This document shows positions 11,733-24,455 of a stretch of 64,000 nt of DNA, one piece after another (within the stretch, counting starts at the first letter, position 1; the number at the start of each line of letters is the position of its first letter). Origin of the DNA: Microplitis mediator (taxonomy: Eukaryota; Arthropoda; Insecta; Hymenoptera; Braconidae); NCBI RefSeq assembly GCF_029852145.1, contig NC_079972.1, positions 6,707,795 to 6,771,794 on the forward strand. The letters are read 5' to 3'. The notes under the pieces are model-generated. The model ran no database searches. It was given only the letters and a program-made list of their open reading frames with translations, and was not told the origin of the DNA. The position numbers were made by a program, and so were the translations under genes.

Positions 11733-13172
11733 GTAGCCCACAGAAAGTAGTCAGTTTTACATGGATTTACAAAATCAAATAGAAACACCTTTGATTTTGC
11801 TCCAATCGTTTTTTTTCGATACCCAATAGGATATTAATAAATTCTAGAAAGAATCAGAAGACGCTCGCCATTTGTTTATAAATAATAAGCATTTGAAAAA
11901 AATGTAAATTGAATAATTTTTTTCTCAGAACCTATTGGTTTTAGGTTTTTGAGGTCCCCAGATAAATTGTAGAGCTTAAAAAGAAGAATATGTTACTTTT
12001 TTTTTAATCCCCGTCCGATCAGTAGCACCAAAGTTATAAATAATTGAAATTTCGGCTTATTTTTATAAACAAATGGTGTATCTTTTGAACAAATGATCAG
12101 ATCGCTCTGAAATTTTAACCACTTATTTGTTACATTGAAATAAACATTTTTTTAAGTTGGTCGGAATTTAAAAAAAAAAATTTGATTTTTTAAAGCCAAA
12201 AATGTACTTCAACTTCACGCGACAATATCTTTTGCTCTATTAACTTCCCGGACTTCGGATAGATTAGTAAAAATCAAGAATATTGTTGTTTATAAATTGG
12301 CTATTTTCAAAAAAATTATTTCTATAGTCACACCGAGTTATAGCGAGCTGAACGCAATTACGATTTTGGTCCGGCGCGCTCTCGGGAGTAGACTAAGACT
12401 AGTAGTGGGGGTAACGGACAGTTGTGCTCAACAAGTAGAGCGGATAGAAAGACAGCAACTGAGCTCCGGCGGAGAACAGTTCAGTTGAGCACAACTGTCC
12501 GTTACCCCCACTACTAGTCTTAGTCTACTCCCGAGAGCGCGCCGGACCAAAATCGTAATTGCGTTCAGCTCGCTATAACTCGGTGTGACTATAGAAATAA
12601 TTTTTTTGAAAATAGCCAATTTATAAACAACAATATTCTTGATTTTTACTAATCTATCCGAAGTCCGGGAAGTTAATAGAGCAAAAGATATTGTCGCGTG
12701 AAGTTGAAGTACATTTTTGGCTTTAAAAAATCAAATTTTTTTTTTTAAATTCCGACCAACTTAAAAAAATGTTTATTTCAATGTAACAAATAAGTGGTTA
12801 AAATTTCAGAGCGATCTGATCATTTGTTCAAAAGATACACCATTTGTTTATAAAAATAAGCCGAAATTTCAATTATTTATAACTTTGGTGCTACTGATCG
12901 GACGGGGATTAAAAAAAAAGTAACATATTCTTCTTTTTAAGCTCTACAATTTATCTGGGGACCTCAAAAACCTAAAACCAATAGGTTCTGAGAAAAAAAT
13001 TATTCAATTTACATTTTTTTCAAATGCTTATTATTTATAAACAAATGGCGAGCGTCTTCTGATTCTTTCTAGAATTTATTAATATCCTATTGGGTATCGA
13101 AAAAAAACGATTGGAGCAAAATCAAAGGTGTTTCTATTTGATTTTGTAAAATTGACTACTTTCTGTGGGCTA
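11733..13172. mobile_element. 1.44-kb near-perfect palindrome
   Basis: Arms of about 700 bp mirror each other. The centre is a 40-bp unpaired spacer at about 12432-12476 (AAGTAGAGCGGATAGAAAG region). Identical 63-codon frames appear in mirror position at 12297 and 12428, purely because of the palindrome. Outer ends contain GCCCACAGAAAGTAGTC and its inverse. An ATTAACTTCCCGGACTTCGG block inside each arm may be a CTTCCCG relic. Confidence 0.85.
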
Positions 13173-13600
13173 GAGTCTATTTGACTAAATGATCTGAAAT
13201 TTTCAGAAAATCTAAGTTCAGAAGGAATCTTTCGAATGCCGCAAGAACCATCTAAATCGGTTCATTAATCAAAAAGATATGAGAGGTTTACATGCACACA
13301 CTCACACACACACACATACAAACAGTCATCAGTCTGAAAATGTCAGAATAGCATCCTAGCACCTTCAAACGTCGACATATGATGAAAACCCGATTTTCGA
13401 AAATCGGAGTGAAATCAATAACTTTCCGAATTTTTGGAAAATCGTCGGTTTTCTCAGCGGGACGTTAAAAAATCGGTCTATCGGTTGACCCTGCGGGCCA
13501 GCCCCGAAACTTCCCGCTGTTTTCAAGCTCCTTGAGCTCGAAAAAATTATTGTAAGTACATTTCCGAGCTCTTCGAGCTCGTAAATACTTTTTTATGCCG

Positions 13601-14372
13601 TTGTTTTCGAAAAAAACCGTTTTTTACCATTTTTTCTCCGACGATATCTCCCAAACCAAGTGACCGATTAAGACGGTTGAGCCGGCAATCGGTGTGTTTG
13701 ATTGGGTTCTAGAGCTGATCAGATTCTGAAATTGATTTACCTAGTCGTTTTTGAGAAAGGCCATGTTGGTTTCAAGAAATGTTGGTACTCATAAGATACT
13801 TCGATGCTGCAAGTTTCAGATCTTTATCTATTACCGTTTCCGAATAAATCGAAAAATACTACAAATCAGTAAAAATTGTTATTCTCAGCACCTTTGAATC
13901 GATTGATCTAAATACCGGATATGTTTTGGGGCATGATGGTAGCTTCTTAGAAAAAAAATATGAGCAATATCTGTTCATGAGAATCTTGAAAAAACGAGGT
14001 AATTTTCTTAATTTTAATTTTTAACCATGTTACAATAATGATAAAAATATGAAACTATTTTTTTTTAAATTCCTCATTCAATTTTCGATAAAATTATGAG
14101 CTTCGGGAATTTTTCAAAACAGTACTTCATATTAAAAAAAAATTAAAACCGATTTATTGCTCAAAAATCGATTTCTTTTTATAATTTCACTCTTGAAATG
14201 ATAAAATACAGAACTTTTGCGATTACCGTACTAGTAAAAACAACAGAATAAATTAGGGACACTCATTTAAAAATAATTGTTCTATATATATTGAACTCTA
14301 ATCATTATTATAAACTTGATTTACAACTATAATGATTAAATCAGTATAAAATACGATTGTTTATTTAATTCA
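13601..14372 (+). mobile_element. Old element copy 1, left part
   Basis: From about 13775 it matches 26846-27425: both have GATACTTCGATGCTGC, GGATATGTTTTGGGG and TGATGGTAGCT. Element B interrupts it at 14373. The copy resumes at 21790 and reaches an open frame starting at 22027. The other copy shows what the uninterrupted site looks like. Confidence 0.7.
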
Positions 14373-14424
14373 CCCGATGAAAAAAGATTTTGTCTAATCA
14401 TATATGATTATATATGTTCATATA

Positions 14425-16660
14425 CAGGGTGATCCAGAATTACTTTCACAGCGAGAAAATTTAGATAGAGGAGGTGATTCTAAGCATGAAGTTCCTTTGC
14501 CACTTTTGAAAATTGTGAGTAGTTTTTGAGTTATGCAACATTTTAATTGACCAATCATATGTGAGAACTGGAATTTAAAAAAAAATAAAAAAGAATAAAC
14601 ATTAAGTTTGGCAACGACGCAATTATTAACTTCAAGTCATACATAAATTTTTGATTTTAAAAAGTTCGAATTTCGCAAAAGTTTGAAGAACGAAAACAAA
14701 ACACGCAATCGCAACCTCAAATATACTCTTATCATACATTTTTTAAATTTACTTACTGAGAATTGTAAATAATAATCATGCTTTCATCATTAGAGTCAGG
14801 ACCACGAATAATTAAAGCACAATTATGTTTTTGCGGCATTCCACGCTAAATCGATCACTTTTGAAACAAACCCTTTCTGATTTCACAGATCATTTTTTTT
14901 TATTTTCTATCTCACTAAAGGCGTTCCTCATAATTAATTAAAATTATCTTACCCAATCAAAAAAAAAAGTTACGAATTTTTGAAAAAAATTTTTCTTTCA
15001 TTTTCAAAATTCCAATACTTTGGCAAAAATAGACGTATCGGGACGTTGTTTTTTTTTACATTTTGTCTTAAATATTGTCTTAGTTTCAGTTTTGGAAATT
15101 AAATTACTGTCAGTCTTGAATTTCGTGTCATTAGCAGTGGTAATTTTTTTTTACTTTATATCTTGAATTTTGTAATACTTTTTGTCTTGAATTTCAGTAG
15201 TGAATTTTCTTCACTTTCTTGTCTTGAATATTGTTTTACTATTTTTCTTAAATGTTGACTTACGGTTTGTCTGAAGTTTCGTCTTAAATTGTATCTTAAC
15301 ATTTGTCTTGAATTTTGTCTTAGTTCTTGTATTGAATGTTGTCTTACTTTTTGTTTTGAATTTCGTCTTACTTTTTGTCGTGAATTTTGTCTTACTCTTT
15401 GTCTTGAGTTTTTGTTTTACTTTTTGTCTTGAATGTTGTCTTACTTTTTGTCTTGAATTTTGTCTTACTTTTTGTCTTGAGTTTTTGTTTTACTTTTTGT
15501 CTTGAATGTTGTCTTACTTTTTGTCTTGAATTTTGTCTTACTTTTTGTCTTGAATGTTGTCTTACTTTTTGTCTTGAATGTTGTCTTACTTTTTGTCTTG
15601 AATGTCGTCTTACTTTTTGTCTTGAATGTTGTCTTACTTTTTGTCTTGAATTCCGTCTTACTTATTGTCGTGAATTTTGTCTTGAATTTTTGTCTTACTT
15701 TTTGTCTCTGAAAGTAAGACGAAATTCAAAACAAAAAGTAAGACAACATTCAATACAAGAACTAAGACAAAATTCAAGACAAATGTTAAGATACAATTTA
15801 AGACGAAACTTCAGACAAACCGTAAGTCAAAATTTAAGAAAAATAGTAAAACAATATTCAAGACAAGAAAGTGAAGAAAATTCACTACTGAAATTCAAGA
15901 CAAAAAGTATTACAAAATTCAAGATATAAAGTAAAAAAAAATTACCACTGCTAATGACACGAAATTCAAGACTGACAGTAATTTAATTTCCAAAACTGAA
16001 ACTAAGACAATATTTAAGACAAAATGTAAAAAAAAACAACGTCCCGATACGTCTATTTTTGCCAAAGTATTGGAATTTTGAAAATGAAAGAAAAATTTTT
16101 TTCAAAAATTCGTAACTTTTTTTTTTGATTGGGTAAGATAATTTTAATTAATTATGAGGAACGCCTTTAGTGAGATAGAAAATAAAAAAAAATGATCTGT
16201 GAAATCAGAAAGGGTTTGTTTCAAAAGTGATCGATTTAGCGTGGAATGCCGCAAAAACATAATTGTGCTTTAATTATTCGTGGTCCTGACTCTAATGATG
16301 AAAGCATGATTATTATTTACAATTCTCAGTAAGTAAATTTAAAAAATGTATGATAAGAGTATATTTGAGGTTGCGATTGCGTGTTTTGTTTTCGTTCTTC
16401 AAACTTTTGCGAAATTCGAACTTTTTAAAATCAAAAATTTATGTATGACTTGAAGTTAATAATTGCGTCGTTGCCAAACTTAATGTTTATTCTTTTTTAT
16501 TTTTTTTTAAATTCCAGTTCTCACATATGATTGGTCAATTAAAATGTTGCATAACTCAAAAACTACTCACAATTTTCAAAAGTGGCAAAGGAACTTCATG
16601 CTTAGAATCACCTCCTCTATCTAAATTTTCTCGCTGTGAAAGTAATTCTGGATCACCCTG
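14425..16660. mobile_element. 2.2-kb palindrome, CAGGGTGATCC ends
   Basis: Termini are CAGGGTGATCCAGAATTAC and its inverse, with TA flanks. Both arms contain a TATTCC-class phrase (CATTCCACGCTAAATCGATC) that also appears at the ends of elements at 35263 and 60992. The arms are asymmetric in the middle because a 24-bp repeat is expanded mainly on the left (15330-15690). Confidence 0.85.
15330..15690 (+). repeat. 24-bp minisatellite
   Basis: About 15 copies of GTCTTACTTTTTGTCTTGAA plus four variable bases. All three frames stay open because 24 is a multiple of three, giving low-complexity VLLFVLN-type frames that are not genes. The mirrored array in the right arm (15711-15910) is shorter and more diverged. 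Confidence 0.9.
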
Positions 16661-17275
16661 TATATGATCATAGATGATTATAGATAATCATATATGAAGT
16701 TATATATAATCATGCATGATTATATATGGGGTCATATATAATTATAAATAACCCCATACATAATTAGATCTGATTATACCTGGCTGTTATAAGCCCATAT
16801 ATAAGTCTATATATGATCACATCTAATTATATATGAGTCTATGTATAATTAGATATGATCATACATGGCTGTTATAAGCCCATATATAAGTCTATATATG
16901 ATCAGATCTATTTATATATAAGTCTATATATGATTAGATCTGATCATACCTAGCTGTTATGACCCCATATATAATCATAGACAAGTCTATATATGATCAG
17001 ATCTGATCATATATGAGTGTATATATAATTAGATATGATCATACATGGCTGTTATAAACCCATATATAATTATGTATAAGTCAATAAATGATTAGATCTG
17101 ATCAGACATGACTGATACAAACCCATTTGTAATTAGATATAGGCCAATATATAATTAGATCTGATCAGACATGGCTAATATAAATTCATGTATAGTCGTG
17201 CATAAGTTTATATATGATTAGACCTGATCAGACATGACTGATATAAACTTATATGCAGTTATATGTGTCTATGTA
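16661..17275. repeat. Palindromic word array of element B
   Basis: Iterated TATATGATCAGATCTGATCA and GGCTGTTATAAGCCCATATA variants, inverted relative to the array in element A. Confidence 0.8.
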
Positions 17276-17776
17276 CACTAATGGAAAAAATTAAAGGATT
17301 AAAAAAAAATTCCATATGTTTGGGAGATTTTCAACAGGCCCTAACTTTGAGAGAAATGGTCGTACAAGACAATAAAAAAAGGAAATTCTAGCTCTAAGTG
17401 TCTACTTTTTGGATTAGAACTTCAAAATTTTTTAGCGTCAGCGGTTTTAGAGTAATCTTAGAAAAACCAGCGACAAAAAAGGGTAAAAACCCTTTTTTGA
17501 TGCATTTTTAAATTCATGTAACGAAAATTCATGTAAAGGAAAAAATTTTTTTTTCAGAATAGCAATGGCTAATCGTTGAAGGAAATTTATTCAAGTTTTT
17601 AAAACCCACCATTAACTTTCTGTGCGATGATTGGTTCCTGAGATATCGATAATCAAAGACAAAAGGATCCTTTTCCATTTGAAGACCGATATCTCGGCGA
17701 GAAGTGGACGTATCAAGGTCCATTAAAAAATAAATTAAAGCTGAATAATAAAGGTATCCGATCCTCATAGTGGTTA

Positions 17777-20063
17777 CCCGGGAAAAAATGTTTTTATAAA
17801 ATTTTACAAAATTTTAGTACTAACATTTTATAAAATTTTATGCTGAAAATGGCCTGGTAAAATTTTATCAAATTTTATAAAGTTTTATCAAATTTTATAA
17901 AGTTTTATAAAATTTTATAAAGTTTTATAAAAATTTATAAAATTTTACCAGGCCATTTTCAGTATAAAATTTTGTGAAATTTTATATAATTTTATAAAGT
18001 TTTATAAAATGATTTTTTTTTTCCGGGATGGGTCACCCATCCAATTCATGTCCAACCCCGATGCTGCTTAACTTTCGTTATTGAAGAATCGTAGTCTGCT
18101 CCGCTCGTCTATTGGTCACTTGTAGCTTAGGGAAATTCGTGGCTGTATTAATGATTACTCATGAATTCTTATCAGCCATATTTCATAGCATTAATTTATA
18201 ATTATATGTAAAAAAAAGATTTGAATAATTCAACTATCGATTGTTTAAATGGACATAAAATTTTAAAGTTAATTAAATTTATTAATTTTTAATGATTTAT
18301 ATTTTTGAATTAATGGCAAAACCTTTGAACTTTTTCTCGAGTAACGACGATTTAATTTGAATTGCTAGTTGACAAAACAAAAGTTTGAAAACATTAAATT
18401 CAAAATTATCACATTATATAATATATATATATAAATATTTACGAGAAAGGGGTGGCGGGGGTAGGCAAAACGAGGTACTTCTAAAATTTTATAAAAAAAT
18501 TTTTTCTTTTAAATCTATTATAACCATCCCAAAATTACTTTTGTAAATATAATGGAGCATTATTTTGAATTTTTTTCGTCAAACTTTTTCAAGAATCGAG
18601 TGCTGGTCGAAAAATATTAAAGACTTTTGTATTATGATAAAAACTATTAAAAACTCTTTTATCTTCCTTTGCATCCAATAATTGTGTAAAATATAATTTT
18701 TCTTAATGTAAATAACTTACAAAAAATTTTAATGAAATCAATCTTATTCAATATTCAGAATTTTTTTTTGTTTCTATATTTTTCTGGGGGTACCCTGTAT
18801 ATACTTAGGTAATCAATTATATTTGTTATAATATAATTTTCATATTCATTTATCACCATATTTTGCCTGCAAAAATGAAATTTTTTTTTTTGGCCATTGA
18901 AAATTTTGTCTGTTTACTTTGAATTTCTAACAATATTTACAATAATTTGTAATAAACTTTATAAAATTGTGTGAAATTTTATCAAATTTTACAAAATGCT
19001 ACCCCACACTAGATGCAATAGTGACATCAAATTCGGTCTAAAGTTTTATGGAATATTATAAAATTTTATATAATTTTATAAAATTTCATACAATTATATA
19101 AAACTTTATCTAATTATTACTCCCCTTTTAAGATCTTACTTTATAAAATTGTATAAATTTGTATAAAGTTGAATATAATTTCATGAAATTGTATACAACT
19201 TTATAAAATTTTATAAAATTTCATGTAAACATTACTTTCCTTCTAAGGACTTACTTCATAAAATTATATAAAATTGTATAAGGTTGTATAAAATTTTATA
19301 TAATTTTATGAAATCGTATAAAACATTATAAAATTTTATAAAATTTCATCTAAATATTACTTCCTTTCTAAGGAATTACTTTATAAAATTGGATAAAATT
19401 GTATAAAATTGTATATAATTTTATGGAATCGTATAAAACTTTATAAAATTTCATACAATTATATCAAATTTCATTTAATTATTACTTCCCTCACTAAGAT
19501 CTTACTTTATAAAATTGTATAAGATTGTATAAAAATTTATATAATTTTATGAAATTGTATGAAAGTTTATACAATTTTATAAAATCTTATAAAATTTCGT
19601 ACAATTATATAAAATTTTATCTAATTATTACTTCCCTTTTAAGATCTTACCATATAAAATTTTATAAAATTTTATAAAATTTTATAAAATTCTATGAAAT
19701 TTGATAAAATTATATAAAATTATATGAAATTCTATAAAATTGTATAAAATTTTATATAATTTTATACACTTGTGTAAAACTTTATAAAATTTTATTATAT
19801 TTTATACAATTTTATAAAATGTCATACAATTTTATAAAATCACATTTATTTATTACATTCCTTACTCAGATCTTACTTTATAAAATTTTATTGAAATTTA
19901 TAAAATTTTATAAGATTTTATAAAATTGTATAAAATATTATAAAATTTTATAAAATTGTATGAATTTTTATAAAATTTTGTTGTAAAATCTTATAAAATT
20001 TGACAAAATTTTATAAAATTTTATATTATTTTATAAAATTTTATAAAAACATTTTTTCCCGGG
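17777..20063. mobile_element. Element E: CCCGGGAAAAAATG foldback
   Basis: Perfect inverted ends CCCGGGAAAAAATG, TA flanks on both sides. Filled with iterations of TTTATAAAATTTTATA, a different self-complementary word from A, B and C. It holds a diverged 5S-like module (18029-18110) and following sequence (18300-18420) similar to the core of A. So it is a sister family of CCCGATG elements. From about 19020 the array has a higher-order unit of about 115-120 bp ending in ATTACTTCCCTTTTAAGATC. Confidence 0.8.
18029..18110 (-). other. 5S rRNA-like module in element E (diverged)
   Basis: Minus strand: GAAAGTTAAGCAGCATCGG, then GGATGGGTGACCC. The key 5S control boxes are kept although sequence around them has diverged from A, B and C. 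Confidence 0.6.
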
Positions 20064-20620
20064 TAAGCAAAAAAAATTTTTTCCACGCCCAAAGACCAGA
20101 AAAAAAAAAAATTTTTTTAAATTTGAAAATTTTTTTGTCGCTGGTTTTTCGAAGATTACTCTACAACTGCTGACGCTAAAAAATTTTGAAGTTCTAATCC
20201 AAAAAGTAGACACTTGGAGCTACAATTTCCTTTTTTTTTATTTCTTGTACGACAATTTCTTTCAAAGTTAGGGCCTGTTGAAAATCGCCCGAAAATTTGG
20301 AATTTTTTTTTGATCCTTTAATTTTTTCCATTAGTGTATAATTAAATCTGATCAGACTTTATTGATATGAAACCTATAAATATTCAATTATGTATATAGT
20401 TCCAATAAATATATATATATATATATATTAAATAATATGACAATTTTTTAATATCAAAGTTATCAAATTTTTATTTTTTCAACTATCAATCAAACTTAAA
20501 TCCACAATACTAAAAAAATGTTTAAAGGTTTCGGCAGCAATTTAAAAGTATAAATTATCAATTTGATTATTTGAGTTAAGTAATGCCATAAACTTTTATT
20601 AACTATAAGTGTAGAATAGA

Positions 20621-20707
20621 CTAGAGGATCAGACTACAATCCATCGATAACCAAAGTTGAGCAGCATCGGCATGGGTCATTAATTGGACGGGTGACCTAG
20701 TAGTAAA
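20621..20707 (+). other. 5S rRNA-like module in element B
   Basis: Contains AAAGTTGAGCAGCATCGG and GGACGGGTGACC: the same layout as in A and C, with a few changes inside the boxes. Confidence 0.65.
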
Positions 20708-20847
20708 ATAGTAGTCAACGGATAAGACTTTTTTTTTTTATTATTCAATTTTAACCGACATTTATATTGATGAAGACAATAAATCCTAATTAATTTACTT
20801 AACTAATAATTTACAGATATTCTAAATGAGATCCTAAAAATGACTAT

Positions 20848-21635
20848 TGGCAGGGAGCCTAGTATATGGTGGGGACAACTGAAACGATCGCAGTGCTCGC
20901 TGTGGATACAATTTCGTTAAATCATGCTCTCTTTGAATATAAACACGTGAAAATTAAGTTTAAAAATAGTTCATAATAGTTATTGTGTCGTTAATGTTTG
21001 CCTTTGCTCATCGTTTGAGGTTAAAACAATATTTTATAATTTATTGATTCAAATCCGTTTTGGATAATGATTTTTGTCATTGCCTAAAAATTATTTTTTA
21101 ACCCTTCGTTACTCGCGCTATACGGTGATTTCTTGTACAACACTACTTAAGCTAATAGAGTTGGCGTGAATATGAGTGAGACACTAGAGAAAGAGCGTGT
21201 AACGGAAGGTTAAAAAAACATTATGTTTTTTTAGTTACGATTTACAAGCAAATTATCATGAATTAAAATAAAATTATTTTCTTCAATTTTGTTAAAAAAC
21301 TCAATTCACTATTCTACTATTTTTTAAACCATTATCATTGTAGTTCTCATATATTATTTGTTTTGATTTTATCGGTTAACCTTATTCTATTCTAAAATAA
21401 TAGCGTTTATTATTTATTAAAATTTTTTATACTTAATTTTTTTATCGAAATATATTCAATTTAATTTTCTCTATCAAAAATACAATTACACTTTTTATTT
21501 ATATCATTATAAATTTTTATATTTTGATTTTATAACAAATTTTTTTTTTTTTACACTGATTTTATATATCTTTCATAATTCTCGAGCATGATTTTTTGTA
21601 GCCATCAGATGTCGTTTTCGTCGCGCTCTCTGCCA
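20848..21635. mobile_element. 788-bp insertion with TGGCAG ends
   Basis: It interrupts the terminal repeat of element B. Element C has the uninterrupted text (GACTATATTCG). Ends are TGGCAGGGAGC and GCTCTCTGCCA, flanked by AT on both sides. It lacks word arrays and open frames. Superfamily not determined. Confidence 0.65.
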
Positions 21636-21789
21636 ATATTCGTTCATGCACGATTATATATAATCATATCTGTTCATATATAAACAGATCAACTTATGTA
21701 TGATCAGACCTGGCCAATTTTCGGATCTGATCATATACAGACAATTATGCATGATCATATATGATTAGACAAAATCTTTTTTCATCGGG

Positions 21790-22106
21790 CAATTACGTTT
21801 TAGGGAATGTAAACTTTCTGGCTCAATTATTTGTTAATTCAGCAACCATAAGATGGCACTGGGATTCAAAACTAGTAACGCTGATTTCTATTTTCATGAA
21901 AACCACCCAGGTCTGTAGATAACCTTAAAATTATTTACTGTTGACATTCTAAACAAGTATTGGTCGTACTTTTGTCTGTATGTAATAATTAATTTTATTT
22001 AACTATATTATTATTTAAGTAAAATTATGTCGACATCTAAAGCAAATAATTCAAAGTGTTGCATTTGTTCGAAATCCATAAAAAAAAGCGAGGTACTCCA
22101 AAATAT
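21790..22106 (+). pseudogene. Old element copy 1, start of a Cys-rich ORF
   Basis: It continues the copy broken by element B. An ATG at 22027 opens MSTSKANNSKCCICSKS, whose CC-X2-C pattern suggests the start of a zinc-binding domain. After about 27 codons the frame is broken by an LTR insertion at 22107. The second copy has the same start at 27666 and is broken differently. The parent may be a LINE ORF1 or DNA-element protein; too little remains to decide. Confidence 0.5.
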
Positions 22107-22195
22107 TGTAACGAATGTGGAACTAATCTTTAGAATATCTGAATAACTAGAAAACAAATGCCTTCTCTTGTTTTATAGAAGCGCGACTAAAGACA
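22107..22195 (+). repeat. LTR fragment of the 57344 retrotransposon family
   Basis: It starts TGTAACGAATGTGG and follows the LTR at 57344 for about 90 bp (AACTAGAAAACAAATGCC style text). It is then interrupted by element G and appears to resume for a few bases at 26215 (CAGTCTT). Confidence 0.7.
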
Positions 22196-22669
22196 CCCCC
22201 ATGGAAAAAATTAATATGTTGAAGGTATTAAAAATATATTTCTACATATAAATCATATATAAACGTAATATAACAAAAATATACGTCAAATATACTGAAA
22301 ATATAAACGAATATATGCTACATATAAAAAATTATAAATAGAATATATATGGAATATATAACTTTTGGCCGATTTTCGCATATACAAAATATATGTTTAA
22401 TATAATGAAGTTATATGTATAATATATTTTGTATGGATAATCATAAAGGCAGTAAAAGTTCAGAGAAATATATACAAAATATACTGGCCGTATATTAAAA
22501 ATAAAATTGATAGAATATATTGTGAATATATGTTAAATATATTTAGTTTATAAGGGAAATATAATAATTAAATATAACCAAAATATATGTGACGTATATT
22601 TGAATTATATTAAAAATATAAGTGGGTACTTCTAAAAAAAATATATGCAGATTATAGTAGGTGTATATA

Positions 22670-24455
22670 CACTTATCCAAAAAATTAAAGGAACAAGAAA
22701 ATTTTATAAATTTTTTAGTGATTTTTGGAAGGCTGTATTTTCGTGAAAAATGATCGTATCGAAAAAAATAAAAAAGCAAATTGAAGCTTGAAATCTCTAG
22801 TTTAAAGATCTTTCAACAAAATATTTTTTTGAGCCACGGTTTTTGTGAAATCATAAGAAAAGGTCGCGACAAAATTTTTCTAAATTTTTTGGTTTTGTTT
22901 TTTAGGTCTACGGGGCCGGGAAAAATTTTTTCAAAAAAACGAATTCATGGCTGGTTTAGGAAATTTATTCAGCTACAATTTGCTTTGTTTTGTTTCTCTG
23001 TACGACAATTTGCTGCTGAGATATCAGCCTTCAAATGAAAAAGGATTCTTTTGTCTTTGATTATTGATATCTCAGCAAGTAATGGTCACACAGTAATTTA
23101 AAGGGCAGTTTAATAAACTTGAATAAATTCCCTACAAGCTCCATTTTCTATTTTTTCAAAAAAAATTTTTTATTCATCCTTGACATCCATTTGAAAAACC
23201 CACAAAAAATGGCCATTTTCTGGTTTTTTAGTCAACTCATCGCTACTCTGCAAATATCGATAAAAAAAATAATGTTGCCAGGTAATTTTACAGCTTAATG
23301 TACCCCCAAAAACCCTGGTAATTTTCAGATTGATCCATTGAACCGTTTGTCCGGACCGATCGCTCAAAGTTTTACAAAACAATTAAAGGAACAAGTTTTG
23401 TTCCTTAATTTGTGTAATCATTACTAAAATGAAAAAATTAATTTTTTTTGGATTTTCTTTCATTTTTGCGTTAGTTATTCAATAAATGTAAGGTAAAGAG
23501 GAAAAAAAAAAATTTTTTCCAAAAAACGAGACCAAACAAGAATTTTTTTACATTTTTTTTTTTTTACGTTTTATTCAGGGGGTTATTTTTTTTTTCGTTT
23601 TTTGGAAAAAATTTTTTTTTTCCTCTTTACCTCACATTTACTGAATAACTAACGCAAAAATGAAAGAAAATCAAAAAAAAATTAATTTTTTCATTTTAGT
23701 AATGATTACACAAATTAAGGAACAAAACTTGTTCCTTTAATTGTTTTGTAAAACTTTGAGCGATCGGTCCGGACAAACGGTTCAATGGATCAATCTGAAA
23801 ATTTCCAGGGTTTTTCGGGGTACATTAAGCTGTAAAATTACCTGGCAACATTATTTTTTTTATCAATATTTGCAGAGTAGCAATTAGTTGACTAAAAAAC
23901 CAGAAAATGGCCATTTCTTGTGGGTTTTTCAAATGGATATCAAGGATGAAAAAAAATTTTTTTTTGGAAAAATCGAAAATGGAGCTTGTAGGGAATTTAT
24001 TCAAGTTTATTAAACTGCTCTTTAAATTACTGTGTGATCATTAATTGCTGAGATATCAATAATCAAAGACAAAAGAATCCTTTTTTATTTGAAGGCTGAT
24101 ATCTCAGCAGCAAATTGTCGTACAGAAAAACAAAAAAAAAGCAAATTGTAGCTGAATAAATTTCCTAAACGAGCCATGAATTCGTTTTTTTGAAAAAATT
24201 TTTCCCGGCCCCGTAGACCTAAAAAACAAAACCAAAAAATTTAGAAAAATTTTGTCGCGACCTTTTTCTTATGATTCCGCAAAAACCGTGGCTCAAAAAA
24301 ATATTTTGCTGAAAGATCTTCAAACTAGAGATTTCAAGCTTCAATTTGCTCTTTTATTTTTTTCGATACGATCATTTTTCACGAAAATACAGCCTTCCAA
24401 AAATCACTAAAAAATTTATACAATTTTCTTGTTCCTTTAATTTTTTGGATAAGTG
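22670..24455. mobile_element. Foldback element, CACTTATCC ends
   Basis: Inverted ends CACTTATCCAAAAAATTAAA, flanked by TA. Nearly full palindrome centred near 23565. The mirror arm of G reads straight through (GTGTATATATAAAATG), which gives a clean TA target duplication. A solitary right end of the same family is at 27712-27928. Confidence 0.85.

Larger units (their letters stand above)
10560..13600. mobile_element. CTTCCCG-type element, copy 2
   Basis: Module Q starts at 10567 (AACTTCCCGATTTTCG) with (GT)n. Inverted Q with (CA)n is at 13290-13465. Inverted P lies on the right at 13490-13590. A rearranged P is at 10830-10910. Inside are three units of about 155 bp (11250-11700) and a nested 1.44-kb palindrome (11733-13172). 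A CCCGACTAGAAA fragment at 10680-10825 interrupts the left arm. This copy shows that the Q modules behave as long terminal inverted repeats. Confidence 0.65.
17276..20336. mobile_element. Foldback element, CACTAATGG ends
   Basis: Inverted ends CACTAATGGAAAAAATTAAA, TA flanks, inserted in element B. Its arms are 17276-17776 and 20064-20336; element E sits between them. Its interior (GATATCGATAATCAAAGAC) is homologous to the element at 22670-24455, so both belong to one CACTWATSSAAAAAATTAAAGG family. Confidence 0.8.
14373..21789 (+). mobile_element. Element B: CCCGATG foldback with 5S-like module
   Basis: The ends match elements A and C, with CA flanks on both sides (14371-14372 and 21790-21791). 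The related uninterrupted sequence near 27424 has a single CA at the join, which supports a 2-bp target duplication. It carries three later insertions: a palindrome (14425-16660), another foldback (17276-20336) and a TGGCAG element (20848-21635). Removing them leaves about 1.33 kb. The 5S-like module is at 20621-20707. Unlike A and C it lacks the small CCC/GGG MITE, so it branched earlier or lost it. Confidence 0.85.

Noticed and set aside
12297..12619. Identical 63-codon proteins on opposite strands; likewise 35452/36212 and 61022/62283
   Set aside because: Each pair is the mirror image produced by a palindrome and has low-complexity K/F-rich composition. Not duplicated genes.
15308..15929. 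Open frames of 65-166 codons with VLLFVLN or CLTFCLE repeats
   Set aside because: The 24-bp minisatellite keeps all frames open. Composition and periodicity are those of the repeat, with no membrane-protein family resemblance I can support.
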